Assembly: GCA_964523395.1 (NCBI GenBank)
Contig: CAZFXS010000010.1
Coordinates: 78,186-142,185 of the forward strand
Length of the DNA: 64,000 bases
Origin: JANYJZ01 sp964523395
GTDB lineage: Bacteria; Bacteroidota; Ignavibacteria; UBA10030; SZUA-254
Direction: 5' to 3'
Made by a program: the position numbers and the translations under genes. Of the stretch, positions 1 to 7,699 are shown piece after piece. A model generated the notes under the pieces. That model made no database searches, was not told the origin of the DNA, and saw nothing but the letters and a program-made list of their open reading frames with translations. Each line of letters opens with the position of its first letter. Position 1 is the first letter of the stretch.

Positions 1-1089
1 CTTGTCAAGACATTTGTTGAAGCCGGCGCGGAAGTAAGCTGGAGCGGATGTAATCCTCTCTCCACGAATGATGCCGTTGCCGCGGCTCTCGCTGCAGACG
101 GGATTTCCATTTTTGCGTGGCATGGCATGAACGTAAAAGAATTTTACTGGTGCATTGAGGAGACGTTAAAATTCAAACCGAACCTAACGCTCGATGACGG
201 CGCCGACCTTATTTTTACAGTGCACAACAGCCATAAGGAATTGATTCCCCATATCATTGGAGGAACTGAAGAAACCACAACAGGTGTTCATCGCCTCCGA
301 GCTATGGCAAATGATGGCGCGTTGCGTTATCCGGTGGTCGCGATTAACGATGCGGAAACAAAATGGGATTTCGATAACGTGTATGGCACAGGTCAGTCAA
401 CGCTGGATGGTATCCTCCGTGCCACAAGCGTATTGCTTGCGGGAAAGAATCTTGTTGTCGCGGGATACGGTCATTGCGGAAAAGGCGTTGCCATCCGCGC
501 GAAAGGCATGGGCGCGAATGTTATTGCAACTGAAATTAAACCCACTGCTGCGCTCAAAGCCACTCTTGACGGTATGCGTGTCATGACAATGGATGAAGCG
601 GCGAAAATCGGTGATGTGTTTGTCACTGCAACCGGTGTGAAAGATATCATCGTTGACAGGCATTTCAAATCGATGAAAGACGGCGCGATTATTTGCAATA
701 CTGGGCATTACGACTGCGAAATCAACCTGAAGCATTTGCAGAAACAGGCAAAGTCGGTGAAAACCATACGTCAGGATAATGAAGAGTACACCATGAAAGA
801 CGGCCGCAGAATTTACGTTCTCGCGCAGGGAAGACTGGTGAATCTCGCGGCTGCTGAAGGGCATCCTTCTGAAGTCATGGATATGTCATTTGCGAACCAG
901 TTTATGTCGCAGCTACGCCTCGCACAGCTTCATACGCGTGGCAAGAAGCTCGAAAACAAAGTCTATGACATCCCGGTTGAACAGGATCAGGAAATCGCCG
1001 GCGTGAAGCTTAGCACGATGGGATTAAAAATCGACAAGCTCACCCCGGAGCAGAAAAAGTATATGGACGATTACAGCGCCGGAACGTAA
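1..1089 (+). CDS. ahcY: Adenosylhomocysteinase (S-adenosyl-L-homocysteine hydrolase), 5'-truncated by the window
   Basis: The frame is open from base 1, so the gene begins before the window; an ATG at 127 is internal. The enzyme splits S-adenosylhomocysteine to adenosine and homocysteine in the cytoplasm and keeps the methyl cycle running. The visible part starts in the substrate domain (GAEVSWSGCNPLSTND, then FAWHG and EFYWC), followed by the family motif GGTEETTTGVHRL and the NAD-binding glycine motif VVAGYGHCGKGVA, then NTGHYDCEI. The C-terminus (LTPEQKKYMDDYSAGT) is the form common in thermophiles and archaea and lacks the KPDHYRY tail of proteobacterial and eukaryotic enzymes. A strong hairpin follows the stop. 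Identification is secure; the N-terminus is not visible. Confidence 0.97.
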   Translation, partial: LVKTFVEAGAEVSWSGCNPLSTNDAVAAALAADGISIFAWHGMNVKEFYWCIEETLKFKPNLTLDDGADLIFTVHNSHKELIPHIIGGTEETTTGVHRLRAMANDGALRYPVVAINDAETKWDFDNVYGTGQSTLDGILRATSVLLAGKNLVVAGYGHCGKGVAIRAKGMGANVIATEIKPTAALKATLDGMRVMTMDEAAKIGDVFVTATGVKDIIVDRHFKSMKDGAIICNTGHYDCEINLKHLQKQAKSVKTIRQDNEEYTMKDGRRIYVLAQGRLVNLAAAEGHPSEVMDMSFANQFMSQLRLAQLHTRGKKLENKVYDIPVEQDQEIAGVKLSTMGLKIDKLTPEQKKYMDDYSAGT

Positions 1090-1114
1090 CATCGTAGTGG
1101 GGAGATTCATGAAA

Positions 1115-1143
1115 CAATGGGTGACCTGCATGGTCGCCCATTG
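1115..1143. terminator. Bidirectional terminator hairpin between convergent ahcY and CDF genes
   Basis: CAATGGG-GACC is paired with GGTC-CCCATTG around a short loop, with one mismatch on each side, and is followed by TATTTAT. It lies between two convergent genes and can serve both. There is no long U tract, so the efficiency is uncertain. Confidence 0.6.
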
Positions 1144-1175
1144 TATTTATGGTATTGAGTGAGAAAATTTTTGAA

Positions 1176-2117
1176 TTACTTCAACAGCCGTTCGTGTACC
1201 TCATCGTGACTTTCCAGCGGTTCAAGGTGACTTAGAATCTCCAGTTGTGAGGGGATAGCCTTGTGAATTTCCTTCTCTATCAGTGTCGCTTGCTCGTGCG
1301 CCTTTGTTATGGTAACAGTATCAGGAAACAGTAAATGAAATTCAATTAAGATTCTGTTACCCGCATTGCGGTGACGAAGATGATGAAACTGGACGCCGTA
1401 CTTTTCAGTTTCTTTTTTCAATAACGTATGCAGCATCTCGTTTACTTTCGGATCGCTTTCATCCATCAATCCGCCAATCGAACGCCGGATAAGCTTTCCT
1501 CCCGTCCAGAGTATATTCAGCGCTACAAGGATGGCAAGAATCGGATCAAACGGCAGCCAGCCCGTGAGCAGAGTTAAAATCAATCCCACAATCACGCCCA
1601 AACTTGTCCAGCTGTCGGTAAGAACATGCTTTCCGTTTGCCTCAAGAACAATGGAATGATATTTTTTCCCCATGCGAACAAGATACCAGCCTAACCCGCC
1701 GTTAATCATTGTTGCAATGACGGTAAAGATCGTTCCCGTGCCGATGTTTTCAATGGCAAGACCGCCAATCCACTTTTGGACGGCTTCATAGATGATATAC
1801 AATGCCGCAAGAATAATCATCCCGCCTTCAAAGCCCGCGGAGAAAAAGCTGATCCGGTCGTGACCATACATATGTTTGTCATCTGCCGGCTTCAAACTAA
1901 ACGAAAAACTGTATGCCGCGAAGGAAACGGCGAGAACGTGAACGATAGATTCTGCGGCGTCGGAAAGAATTGCTGCCGATCCGGTGATGATATATGCGTA
2001 AATCTTAATAAACAGCATGACAAAGCCGATGCCGAGCGAAAGTCTCATCGCCAGGCGCATGTCAGTGATCTCTTTTTCAGAATACATTGTGGCGGTCTGT
2101 TCTTCTTTGGGGTTCAT
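1176..2117 (-). CDS. Cation diffusion facilitator (CDF) family metal efflux transporter
   Basis: This is a 313-residue inner-membrane protein, normal length for the CDF family, which exchanges divalent metal ions (zinc, iron, manganese or similar) for protons. Several hydrophobic segments fill roughly residues 25-230. The metal-site motifs SDAAESIVHVLA (TM2) and HVLTDSWTSLGV (TM5) are visible, and a cytoplasmic C-terminal domain follows (HHLRHRNAGNRILIEFHL). The start is placed at 2117 because this ATG overlaps the TGA of the upstream DUF255 gene as ATGA, which implies translational coupling; an open frame extends further upstream but would lie inside that gene. Which metal is carried cannot be read from the sequence. 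Confidence 0.92.
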   Translation of the reverse strand: MNPKEEQTATMYSEKEITDMRLAMRLSLGIGFVMLFIKIYAYIITGSAAILSDAAESIVHVLAVSFAAYSFSFSLKPADDKHMYGHDRISFFSAGFEGGMIILAALYIIYEAVQKWIGGLAIENIGTGTIFTVIATMINGGLGWYLVRMGKKYHSIVLEANGKHVLTDSWTSLGVIVGLILTLLTGWLPFDPILAILVALNILWTGGKLIRRSIGGLMDESDPKVNEMLHTLLKKETEKYGVQFHHLRHRNAGNRILIEFHLLFPDTVTITKAHEQATLIEKEIHKAIPSQLEILSHLEPLESHDEVHERLLK

Positions 2118-4294
2118 GGCCGTAAGATAGTAGTTTTGACGTCGTTTTCTAATAGTGGTGCTAAATCTTTTGGTGCTGAGACTGGTAATTGACACGCGTA
2201 ATTTTCGCAGACGTACGCGGTAGCGGTTCCATTCAGTCTCTTTATATCCTTGATAAACGGGAGGAACTTCTCAAGTGCTCGCTGGCCCTCCGCGCCGTCG
2301 GCGAGAAGCACCAGTTTTTGCGGAATAAACCGTGAATGGATTTCGTGAAGGAGATCACTGGTGTCACGTGCTTCCTTGTTACCGGCAATGACAATTTCTT
2401 TCGGAGTGGAGCGATTCCATTCGTATGCGACGAGCAATTGAGGCAGGCCTTCAGTGAATTGATTCAATCTCGCTCCAAAAATCTCAATCGTTTTCTCGGC
2501 CATTGCATGCCATTCCCTGTTGTCGGTCATTTGCGAAAGTCTGAAAAGATTCAGTGCCGCGATTGAGTTGCCGGTCGGCTCAGCGCCATCGTAATCTTCT
2601 TTCGTTCTGATAAGGAGTGTCGAATCGGTTCCCGACGCGTCAAAGAATCCGCCGTTGGCGGAATCCCAAAAGAGCGTAATCTGGCGTTGAGTAAGGTCGA
2701 TGGCCTGTTCCAGCCAATGAATATCAAACGAAGCTTCATAAAGATCAAGTAACCCCTGGCAGAGAAAGGAATAGTCCTGGAGCCCGCCCTCAAACTTTGA
2801 TTCGCCGTCCCTGTACCGGCGATAAAGTTGGTGCGTTGATGAGTCATGGACATGTGTCATGATAAAACGCGCCGCCTGTTCCGCGATGGCAAGGAAGTGC
2901 TTCTCTCCCAAAATCTGGTATGCTTTCGCGTACGCGGAAATCATCAGCCCGTTCCATGCGGTAATAATCTTGTCGTCGAGATGGGGACGCGGACGTTGTT
3001 CCCGAACGGAAAAAAGTTTTGCCGTTGCGTCCGCAATGACCTGCTGAACTTTTTCGAAGGGAATATTGAAGTGCTCTGAAAGTTCTTTCAGGGTATGTTT
3101 TTTGTAAAGAATGTTTTTTCCGAGAAACACATTCATCGGATCATGAAGCGCGTTGCCGGTTTCCTCGACTCCGTAAGCGTAATTGAAAATGGCCGCTTCA
3201 TCCCGATCGAGAACCTGTTCGATTTCCTGCCTTGTCCAGAGGTAAAATACTCCTTCCTCTTTTTCATGAGGATGAACAGCATCAAATGCGCTTTCTGCAT
3301 CCTCGGCAGAATAAAATCCGCCATTCTTATCCCGTAAATTTCTCTGAACATAACCGAGAACATTTTTTGCGGTTATGGCGAACTCCTCGTCATGTGTTAT
3401 CTGATACGCTTCAAGGTACGATATAACCAGTTGGGCCTGGTCGTACAACATTTTCTCGAAATGAGGGACCCGCCATTGCCCGTCGACGGAATACCGGTGA
3501 AACCCTCCGCCAATGTGGTCGTAGACCCCGCCGTTTGCCATGGCACGCAGTGTTGCAAGCGTCATGTGCAAAGCTTCCTGGTGGCCTGTGCGGTAATAAT
3601 ATCGGAGAAGGAAATTGAGAACGGCAGGACGGGGAAATTTTGTGCCGCTGCCGAAGCCGCCGTATGTAGGATCAAAATGTTGCCGGAACAACTGAAATGA
3701 CTTTTCCGAGATTGAATCCTGAATCTGTGTTGCAGTTAATGAACCGGCATGAGACTTCAGCATGTCTGTAACTTGCTTCCCTGATTCAAAAATTTTGTTT
3801 CGTTCGGTTTGCCAGAGCTCATCAATGCGGTTCACGAGATCAGGAAAGCCGGGACGGTTGAATTGAGCTTTCGGAGGAATATATGTACCGCCAAAAAATG
3901 GCTGGCGGTCGGGAGTCATAAACACCGACATAGGCCAGCCGCCGCTGCCGGTCATTGCCTGCACCGCTGTCATGTACACGCGGTCAATATCAGGCCGTTC
4001 CTCACGGTCGACTTTGATGCAGACAAGCTTTTCATTCATCAACTGTGCGATTGCGGTATCTTCAAATACCTGCCGCTCCATGACATGACACCAGTAACAG
4101 GTGGAATATCCTACGGAAAGAAATATCGGTTTGTCTTCATCCCGTGCCTTTTGAAATGCTTCATTGCCCCACGGATACCAATCGACGGGGTTAAACGCAT
4201 GTTGTAGTAAATACGGACTTTTTTCGTGGATAAGTCGGTTGGGTTTCTTTTCTATCATTGCTTGTTGATCAGAGGATATAGGAGATATAGTCAT
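2114..4294 (-). CDS. DUF255 thioredoxin-domain protein (YyaL / SPATA20 family)
   Basis: The 726-residue protein has the full length of the YyaL/SPATA20 family. The N-terminal thioredoxin-like domain begins with LIHEKSPYLLQHAFNPVDWY and holds a CxxC-like STCYWCHVM centre near residue 65, followed by the family motif GGWPMSVFMTPD and FGGTYIPP. The rest is an alpha/alpha six-barrel-like region similar to cellobiose 2-epimerase/glycosidase folds (FDPTYGGFGSGTKFPRP, HFEKMLYDQAQL, DDKIITAWNGLMISA). No signal peptide is seen, so it is probably cytoplasmic. The biochemical role of the family is not settled; it is often called a thioredoxin-domain protein. It forms a coupled pair with the CDF transporter (ATGA overlap), so a link to thiol or metal handling is possible but is inference. 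Confidence 0.9.
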   Translation of the reverse strand: MTISPISSDQQAMIEKKPNRLIHEKSPYLLQHAFNPVDWYPWGNEAFQKARDEDKPIFLSVGYSTCYWCHVMERQVFEDTAIAQLMNEKLVCIKVDREERPDIDRVYMTAVQAMTGSGGWPMSVFMTPDRQPFFGGTYIPPKAQFNRPGFPDLVNRIDELWQTERNKIFESGKQVTDMLKSHAGSLTATQIQDSISEKSFQLFRQHFDPTYGGFGSGTKFPRPAVLNFLLRYYYRTGHQEALHMTLATLRAMANGGVYDHIGGGFHRYSVDGQWRVPHFEKMLYDQAQLVISYLEAYQITHDEEFAITAKNVLGYVQRNLRDKNGGFYSAEDAESAFDAVHPHEKEEGVFYLWTRQEIEQVLDRDEAAIFNYAYGVEETGNALHDPMNVFLGKNILYKKHTLKELSEHFNIPFEKVQQVIADATAKLFSVREQRPRPHLDDKIITAWNGLMISAYAKAYQILGEKHFLAIAEQAARFIMTHVHDSSTHQLYRRYRDGESKFEGGLQDYSFLCQGLLDLYEASFDIHWLEQAIDLTQRQITLFWDSANGGFFDASGTDSTLLIRTKEDYDGAEPTGNSIAALNLFRLSQMTDNREWHAMAEKTIEIFGARLNQFTEGLPQLLVAYEWNRSTPKEIVIAGNKEARDTSDLLHEIHSRFIPQKLVLLADGAEGQRALEKFLPFIKDIKRLNGTATAYVCENYACQLPVSAPKDLAPLLENDVKTTILRP

Positions 4295-4456
4295 TCTCTG
4301 CTAATGTATTTTTTCCCGGGATTGCAGTACAAATGTAAGGAAAAGAAGTGAGAGAGGCGAATATATGTAGCATCCATTTCGTAAATGGATTTCCATGAAG
4401 GTTTGCTGTTACAATGAAAAAAGGTCGTTTACTCAACGACCTTAAGTAATTTCTGC

Positions 4457-4549
4457 TTGTGGAGCTGATCGGGATCTGCGCCGGAGGTCGCTTACACTCC
4501 ATAGCTTCAGCGACGGAGCGCGCATCAGCCTTCGGCTGAGAACCGACGG
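4457..4549 (-). repeat. Partial copy of the tRNA-Ala 3' part carrying a 63-bp hairpin insertion
   Basis: Bases 4457-4476 repeat the last 20 bp of the tRNA-Ala 3' region (4556-4575), and 4540-4549 repeat the adjoining T-arm (4576-4585). In the real tRNA these two blocks touch; here 63 bp (4477-4539) separate them, exactly in the T-loop. The insert contains the palindrome TCAGCCGAAGGCTGA (minus strand) and a larger stem with GTCGCT/AGCGAC arms enclosed by TGCGC/GCGCA. Only 7 bp separate the copy from the functional tRNA. The same architecture recurs downstream of tRNA-Asp and tRNA-Ser in this window. Confidence 0.85.
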
Positions 4550-4558
4550 TATTATTTG

Positions 4559-4631
4559 TGGAGCTGATCGGGATCGAACCGACGGCCTCCTCGTTGCGAA
4601 CGAGGCGCTCTCCCAGCTGAGCTACAGCCCC
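4559..4631 (-). tRNA. tRNA-Ala (anticodon CGC)
   Basis: The 73-nt cloverleaf folds fully: acceptor GGGGCTG/CAGCTCC containing the alanine identity pair G3:U70, D-arm GCTC/GAGC, anticodon stem CCTCG/CGAGG with loop TTCGCAA (anticodon CGC, reading GCG), T-loop TTCGATC and discriminator A. CCA is not encoded. The gene is the attachment site of the island to its right: its first 54 positions plus 6 bp of upstream flank are repeated at 13036-13095. Confidence 0.95.
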
Positions 4632-4637
4632 ATGGGA
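4578..4637. repeat. Left attachment repeat of the island (60 bp, inside the intact tRNA-Ala)
   Basis: These 60 bp are identical to 13036-13095. They cover 6 bp upstream of the tRNA and its 5' part up to the start of the T-arm. The remaining 19 bp of the tRNA (4559-4577) occur only here, so this copy is the junction between element-borne 5' tRNA sequence and the chromosomal 3' end. Confidence 0.85.
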
Positions 4638-4844
4638 AAAACAACTATTTTCGACAATTATTTCTGCGTGTGAAGGTCGCTGTAAATGAAATGTAAACGA
4701 CTTAGGTAGCAATTCTGTTTACAGCAAATCCCACTTAAACGGAAAGCCCTTTCCTCCTCATTCAGCCATTCCGTAGCTTTGCAAAGAAAAAAGGGCAATC
4801 CACAATCGTTTATTTCGGAATGATGAATGATTAATTGCAGAAAG
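4632..4844. other. Non-coding region between tRNA-Ala and a promoter in the island
   Basis: I see no convincing gene here. On the minus strand it is the leader between the promoter at 4845-4873 and the tRNA. A GTTTACAGCA motif near 4713 also occurs upstream of the integrase near 12993 and could be part of a recombinase arm site; that is speculative. Confidence 0.4.
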
Positions 4845-4873
4845 AAGATACAAAAAGCTTACCCTCGAAGCAA
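4845..4873 (-). promoter_or_regulatory. Sigma-70 promoter (TTGCTT - 17 bp - TATCTT) reading toward tRNA-Ala
   Basis: On the minus strand the -35 hexamer TTGCTT is at 4868-4873 and the -10 hexamer TATCTT at 4845-4850, 17 bp apart. It points to the intact tRNA-Ala about 210 bp downstream and could be the element-supplied promoter that now drives it. I looked for it because a miniature-element end begins at 4889, and it fits the geometry seen at the other copies. Confidence 0.5.
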
Positions 4874-4888
4874 CTAATAAAAAAATCG

Positions 4889-4930
4889 GGTACTGTCTTT
4901 TTCCTTTGAGAGTGTCCTAATTTGAAAAGG
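4889..4930. mobile_element. Solitary end of a GGTACTG-type miniature element (truncated)
   Basis: GGTACTGTC at 4889-4897 and GTGTCCTAATTTGAAAA at about 4912-4928 match the termini of the element at 13220-13318. No partner end was found to the right, so this is a fragment. If 4881-4888 is taken as its target site, it lies 7 bp from the -35 box at 4868-4873, like the complete copies. Confidence 0.45.
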
Positions 4931-5917
4931 TTACTTAAAATCTGGGCACTTGGAATATTGTTCTTCTATCAGTCGGTATGGTGTGCCATTTCTGGGGATA
5001 CAAAAAATATCGAATGGTTTAGCGACGTTGTCATCGATAACACACCTATTAAGGTAACCGGAAATTCTATTGGCAAATTTAGCGTCATCAACAATGTTGT
5101 CTTTTCCAAGCATGGTGTCAAATTCTGCGACTTGGTTCAATTCGAGATTGAGAATATTAGCATATCCCATAGTCCAAATGAAATAGTTCGTTTTAGGGGT
5201 TTCGTCCCAGAGATACCTAAATTTCATTTTGACTGTTTGCCAAGGCAGGTATTCGGAGGTGTCACATATATATCTAAAAGAAACCAAGTAGGAGTTTGGG
5301 GCATCAAAACCAACATAGGCAATTTCAGATGCGGTTTTTGTCTTAACGACCTTTTTGTAGTTTGTCGAATCTTGTTTCCACATCATTTCCAAAGATTTAT
5401 TGATAATGCATTCGGCATAGAGATTGATATTTCTCGCTTGCCAGTCTCTAACATTGGTTTTTTTAATAGCTTCTTCAGCAATCTGATAGAGGTCAAGTTC
5501 GGCGGGCTTATATCCAGTTATTCCAGATACCATAAGGAATTTATTGCCAATCTGTCTAATCTTGCAAGTAGTGTCGGTGACCGTAGTGATAGAGGCGTAG
5601 GTTGTTCTACTATCCGCCCCGATGTAAATTTTGTCGGGAGTCCCATAAATAATTATGGCTGTACCGTTGTTAATTACTTGGGTGACTGCGATACTTTGAC
5701 AAACTACCAGATAGACTATCAGTATGTAAGGATAGAACCGTCTAAAGCTGGTCAGGGTGCGGTTGTCAACCTTAACGCTAAAGAGACGTATTGGGTATCC
5801 CATAGTTTTGATATAGATGTGAGTAATAACAAAAAAGTATGGTATCACTTGTTTGGTGATATTTGTTATCACGACCTTGAACGTATTGAGATTAAGCAAC
5901 CTGAGATTGATTCTCAT
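4931..5917 (-). CDS. Secreted proteasome-fold (Ntn-hydrolase-like) protein
   Basis: Residues 87-150 of the 328-residue protein read like the N-terminal strands of a proteasome beta-type Ntn-hydrolase. NNGTAIIIYGT precedes KIYIGADSRTTYAS, which matches the GGVIVAADSRAT region of beta subunits, then CKIRQIGNKFLMVSGITG fits the strand carrying the conserved lysine. The threonine of GTAIII would be the nucleophile. A hydrophobic stretch (YILIVYLVVCQSIAV, residues 62-76) looks like a signal peptide, which is unusual for this fold. The start is uncertain: an ATG at 5803 gives a 290-residue protein with a better placed signal. It is the leftmost cargo gene of the island. The fold assignment is inference from motifs and the substrate is unknown. 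Confidence 0.6.
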   Translation of the reverse strand: MRINLRLLNLNTFKVVITNITKQVIPYFFVITHIYIKTMGYPIRLFSVKVDNRTLTSFRRFYPYILIVYLVVCQSIAVTQVINNGTAIIIYGTPDKIYIGADSRTTYASITTVTDTTCKIRQIGNKFLMVSGITGYKPAELDLYQIAEEAIKKTNVRDWQARNINLYAECIINKSLEMMWKQDSTNYKKVVKTKTASEIAYVGFDAPNSYLVSFRYICDTSEYLPWQTVKMKFRYLWDETPKTNYFIWTMGYANILNLELNQVAEFDTMLGKDNIVDDAKFANRISGYLNRCVIDDNVAKPFDIFCIPRNGTPYRLIEEQYSKCPDFK

Positions 5918-6049
5918 AATTCAGTAAATCATGAAAAAAGACCATAAACGATTAGCAGGTTTCGCTTCCACAGCAGGAGTAACCATTAACGTCTGATGAA
6001 TCCTTACAAAGTTACGAAAAAGGAAATGTAAATCCACTTCTTTCCGGTT

Positions 6050-6262
6050 TGCTCCCCTTTTGTAAGAAAACCCGTAAATTTCGAAGCTGACCATTCCGAA
6101 CTTCCTTTTTATGGGCACGCATAAATTCCTTTTTGGGGATTAAGATAAATCCTTTTTAAGGACTCCAATTAATTTAGCTGATTCCTTTTTAAGGCTTCCC
6201 ATAACTTACTTTCCCAGCTAAGTCCCCTTTTGTAATAAATCCCCGAAACTTTCCTTTTTATA
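6050..6262. repeat. Cluster of iteron-like direct repeats (TTCCTTTTTA type)
   Basis: At least six direct copies of a short motif (TTCCTTTTTA, TCCTTTTTAAGG, CCCCTTTTGTAA) occur between about 6052 and 6260 at irregular spacing. A longer degenerate unit of about 50 bp, starting ATAAAAAGGAA on the minus strand, is seen twice. No gene is convincing in the 400-bp gap 5918-6317. The cluster could be protein-binding iterons of an old replication origin or a regulatory region for the gene to its left. Confidence 0.45.
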
Positions 6263-6317
6263 GCGTAAGGAAAAACCCCGATTAGAGGGCTTCCCCCTAC
6301 GCCAATACCAACTTCAC

Positions 6318-6584
6318 TTATTCTGTTGCTGTAATCGGAAATTTGAGATTCTCCACCGGCGTAACTTCTTTAGTTTCAATGTCTCCAATTCTCGATATTT
6401 TCCTCTCGACAAATCTTTTCTTGGTTATTGGAATGATGAACTGCCAAGCAAAGGCTCTTCCGGCTCTCTCGTAAGTTGTACCTCGACCAATCATTGCTTT
6501 GAGAAGTTTCGCTGCCTTCGGATTCTCCGTATAAACAGCGACATCGCCATTTCCAACCGACCAGATTTCATAATCACTCTTCAT
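6318..6584 (-). CDS. Small unknown island protein (88 aa)
   Basis: An 88-residue protein without signal peptide or membrane segment, which I do not recognise. The start is well supported by AAAGGA 8 nt upstream of the ATG. It reads MKSDYEIWSVGNGDVAVYTE at the N-terminus and has a basic middle with ITKKRFVERKISRIGD. It is the last gene of a minus-strand run of three (7486 to 6318) with short gaps, so it is probably co-transcribed with the two genes before it, which are also of unknown function. Confidence 0.6.
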   Translation of the reverse strand: MKSDYEIWSVGNGDVAVYTENPKAAKLLKAMIGRGTTYERAGRAFAWQFIIPITKKRFVERKISRIGDIETKEVTPVENLKFPITATE

Positions 6585-6596
6585 GCTTTTTCCTTT

Positions 6597-7052
6597 CTAT
6601 GCCTGAATGATTTCACCAGTTTGAGTGTTCACAAACCTCTTTCTTCCTCTGTACTTGCTCTCACTGATGTCTTGTATTACTGTAGAATCTGTATTATCGT
6701 TAAGGTCTTGCATTCTTCTCCTTTCGTGATGCTCAAAGAACTCCTTGAGTGCTTCGGTATAGGCAGTATTAACCACCAATGCCTTTCCGAGAATGAAAGA
6801 TTTCAGGAGATTGACAGTTTCCACCAAATCAGTAACAGAATTGAAACACAACCGGAAACTACCGTTTGCATGAGAGAGCACAAGGTTAATGGTTGGTTTC
6901 TTGTTACTCTGTGGAGTGTCAGCAATCCAAATGCTCACCGTAAAGCTATAGGTAGCATTTATTGGAATCTTCTCGTGGGTGAGTATTTTTTTAGGAAAGA
7001 AATTACCTTTCTTCTGAATTAATTTTGCATCAAAAGCTACCGCCTTTCCCAT
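6597..7052 (-). CDS. Unknown island protein (151 aa), coupled to the upstream gene
   Basis: A soluble 151-residue protein of no recognised family. The ATG at 7052 shares one base with the TAA of the preceding gene (TAATG) and has GAGGAGG seven bases upstream, so translation is coupled. The C-terminal third is charged and polar (EFFEHHERRRMQDLNDNTD, then KYRGRKRFVNTQTGEIIQA), the second part resembling short basic tails of nucleic-acid-binding proteins. With its coupled neighbour it could form a two-subunit unit, but nothing in the sequence tells the function. Confidence 0.65.
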   Translation of the reverse strand: MGKAVAFDAKLIQKKGNFFPKKILTHEKIPINATYSFTVSIWIADTPQSNKKPTINLVLSHANGSFRLCFNSVTDLVETVNLLKSFILGKALVVNTAYTEALKEFFEHHERRRMQDLNDNTDSTVIQDISESKYRGRKRFVNTQTGEIIQA

Positions 7053-7486
7053 TATGCAGCCTCCTCGGAAAATAGTTCTTCCTGGTGACAGAGAGTTCTC
7101 TCGAAGGCTTTGGCTCTTTCTTCACCAAATAGCTCAATTCCGAGTAGTAGCTGTTTCTCGAAACCGGCTCTCTGGAAATTATATACTGAGCCGTGATAGA
7201 GAAAGAACTCTCTTGATGTGATGAGGTTTCCTCCATCAAACTCAATAACAACCCATTTGAAATGGAAATCCGGTCGCTGCATCAACTCAAGATTTATTCC
7301 AAGAGAGTTGGTCTTCCGGAAAATGTGCTTCTGGTTTCGTTTTGTGAAAAACGTACCTTCTCCGGCTTCATCCAGTGTTCCGATGTACCGAGTTTCGGAA
7401 TCAAGATTCAGCTGGACATTGAAAACGTGAGCGTGTTTGGTTGGAATTAATCGAAGTATTTTTGTAACTTCAGTTGTATTACTCAT
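7052..7486 (-). CDS. Unknown island protein (144 aa)
   Basis: The start at 7486 is chosen because GAAAGGG lies about 8 bases upstream; an open frame continues to 7579 through GTG/TTG-type codons but its extra 31 residues look unrelated. The protein is soluble, with alternating strands and aromatic residues (KILRLIPTKHAHVFNVQLN, RPDFHFKWVVIEFDGGNLI) and an acidic C-terminus (LCHQEELFSEEAA). I do not recognise the family. It opens the minus-strand operon of three small genes and is coupled to the next one by TAATG. Confidence 0.6.
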   Translation of the reverse strand: MSNTTEVTKILRLIPTKHAHVFNVQLNLDSETRYIGTLDEAGEGTFFTKRNQKHIFRKTNSLGINLELMQRPDFHFKWVVIEFDGGNLITSREFFLYHGSVYNFQRAGFEKQLLLGIELFGEERAKAFERTLCHQEELFSEEAA

Positions 7487-7699
7487 TTGTTTTACCCTTT
7501 CTACTAAGCCCTCGCAAGTGTGCACTTGTTGAGGGTTTCCTTTTATTATCTCAATGGGTAATAAAAAGAAAAGCTTCACCAGTACCGCCGCTTAGCCAGT
7601 ACCAGTGAAGCTAATTAGATTTGAGCGGTAACCCCTTCTTACAGAATCGAAGAAGCTACCCTACAATTAAGTAGTTATTAACATGAAGTCAGGGACAAT

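Noticed and set aside
4922..5947. Plus-strand open frame of 341 codons opposite the proteasome-fold gene
   Set aside because: The minus-strand frame has coherent Ntn-hydrolase motifs and an export signal; the plus-strand translation is rich in Asn, Phe and Ile without recognisable motifs and is the antisense shadow.
5921..6118. Minus-strand open frame of 65 codons in the iteron-like region
   Set aside because: It is made of the AAAAAGGA repeats and has a degenerate second copy next to it; a repeat region explains it better than a gene.
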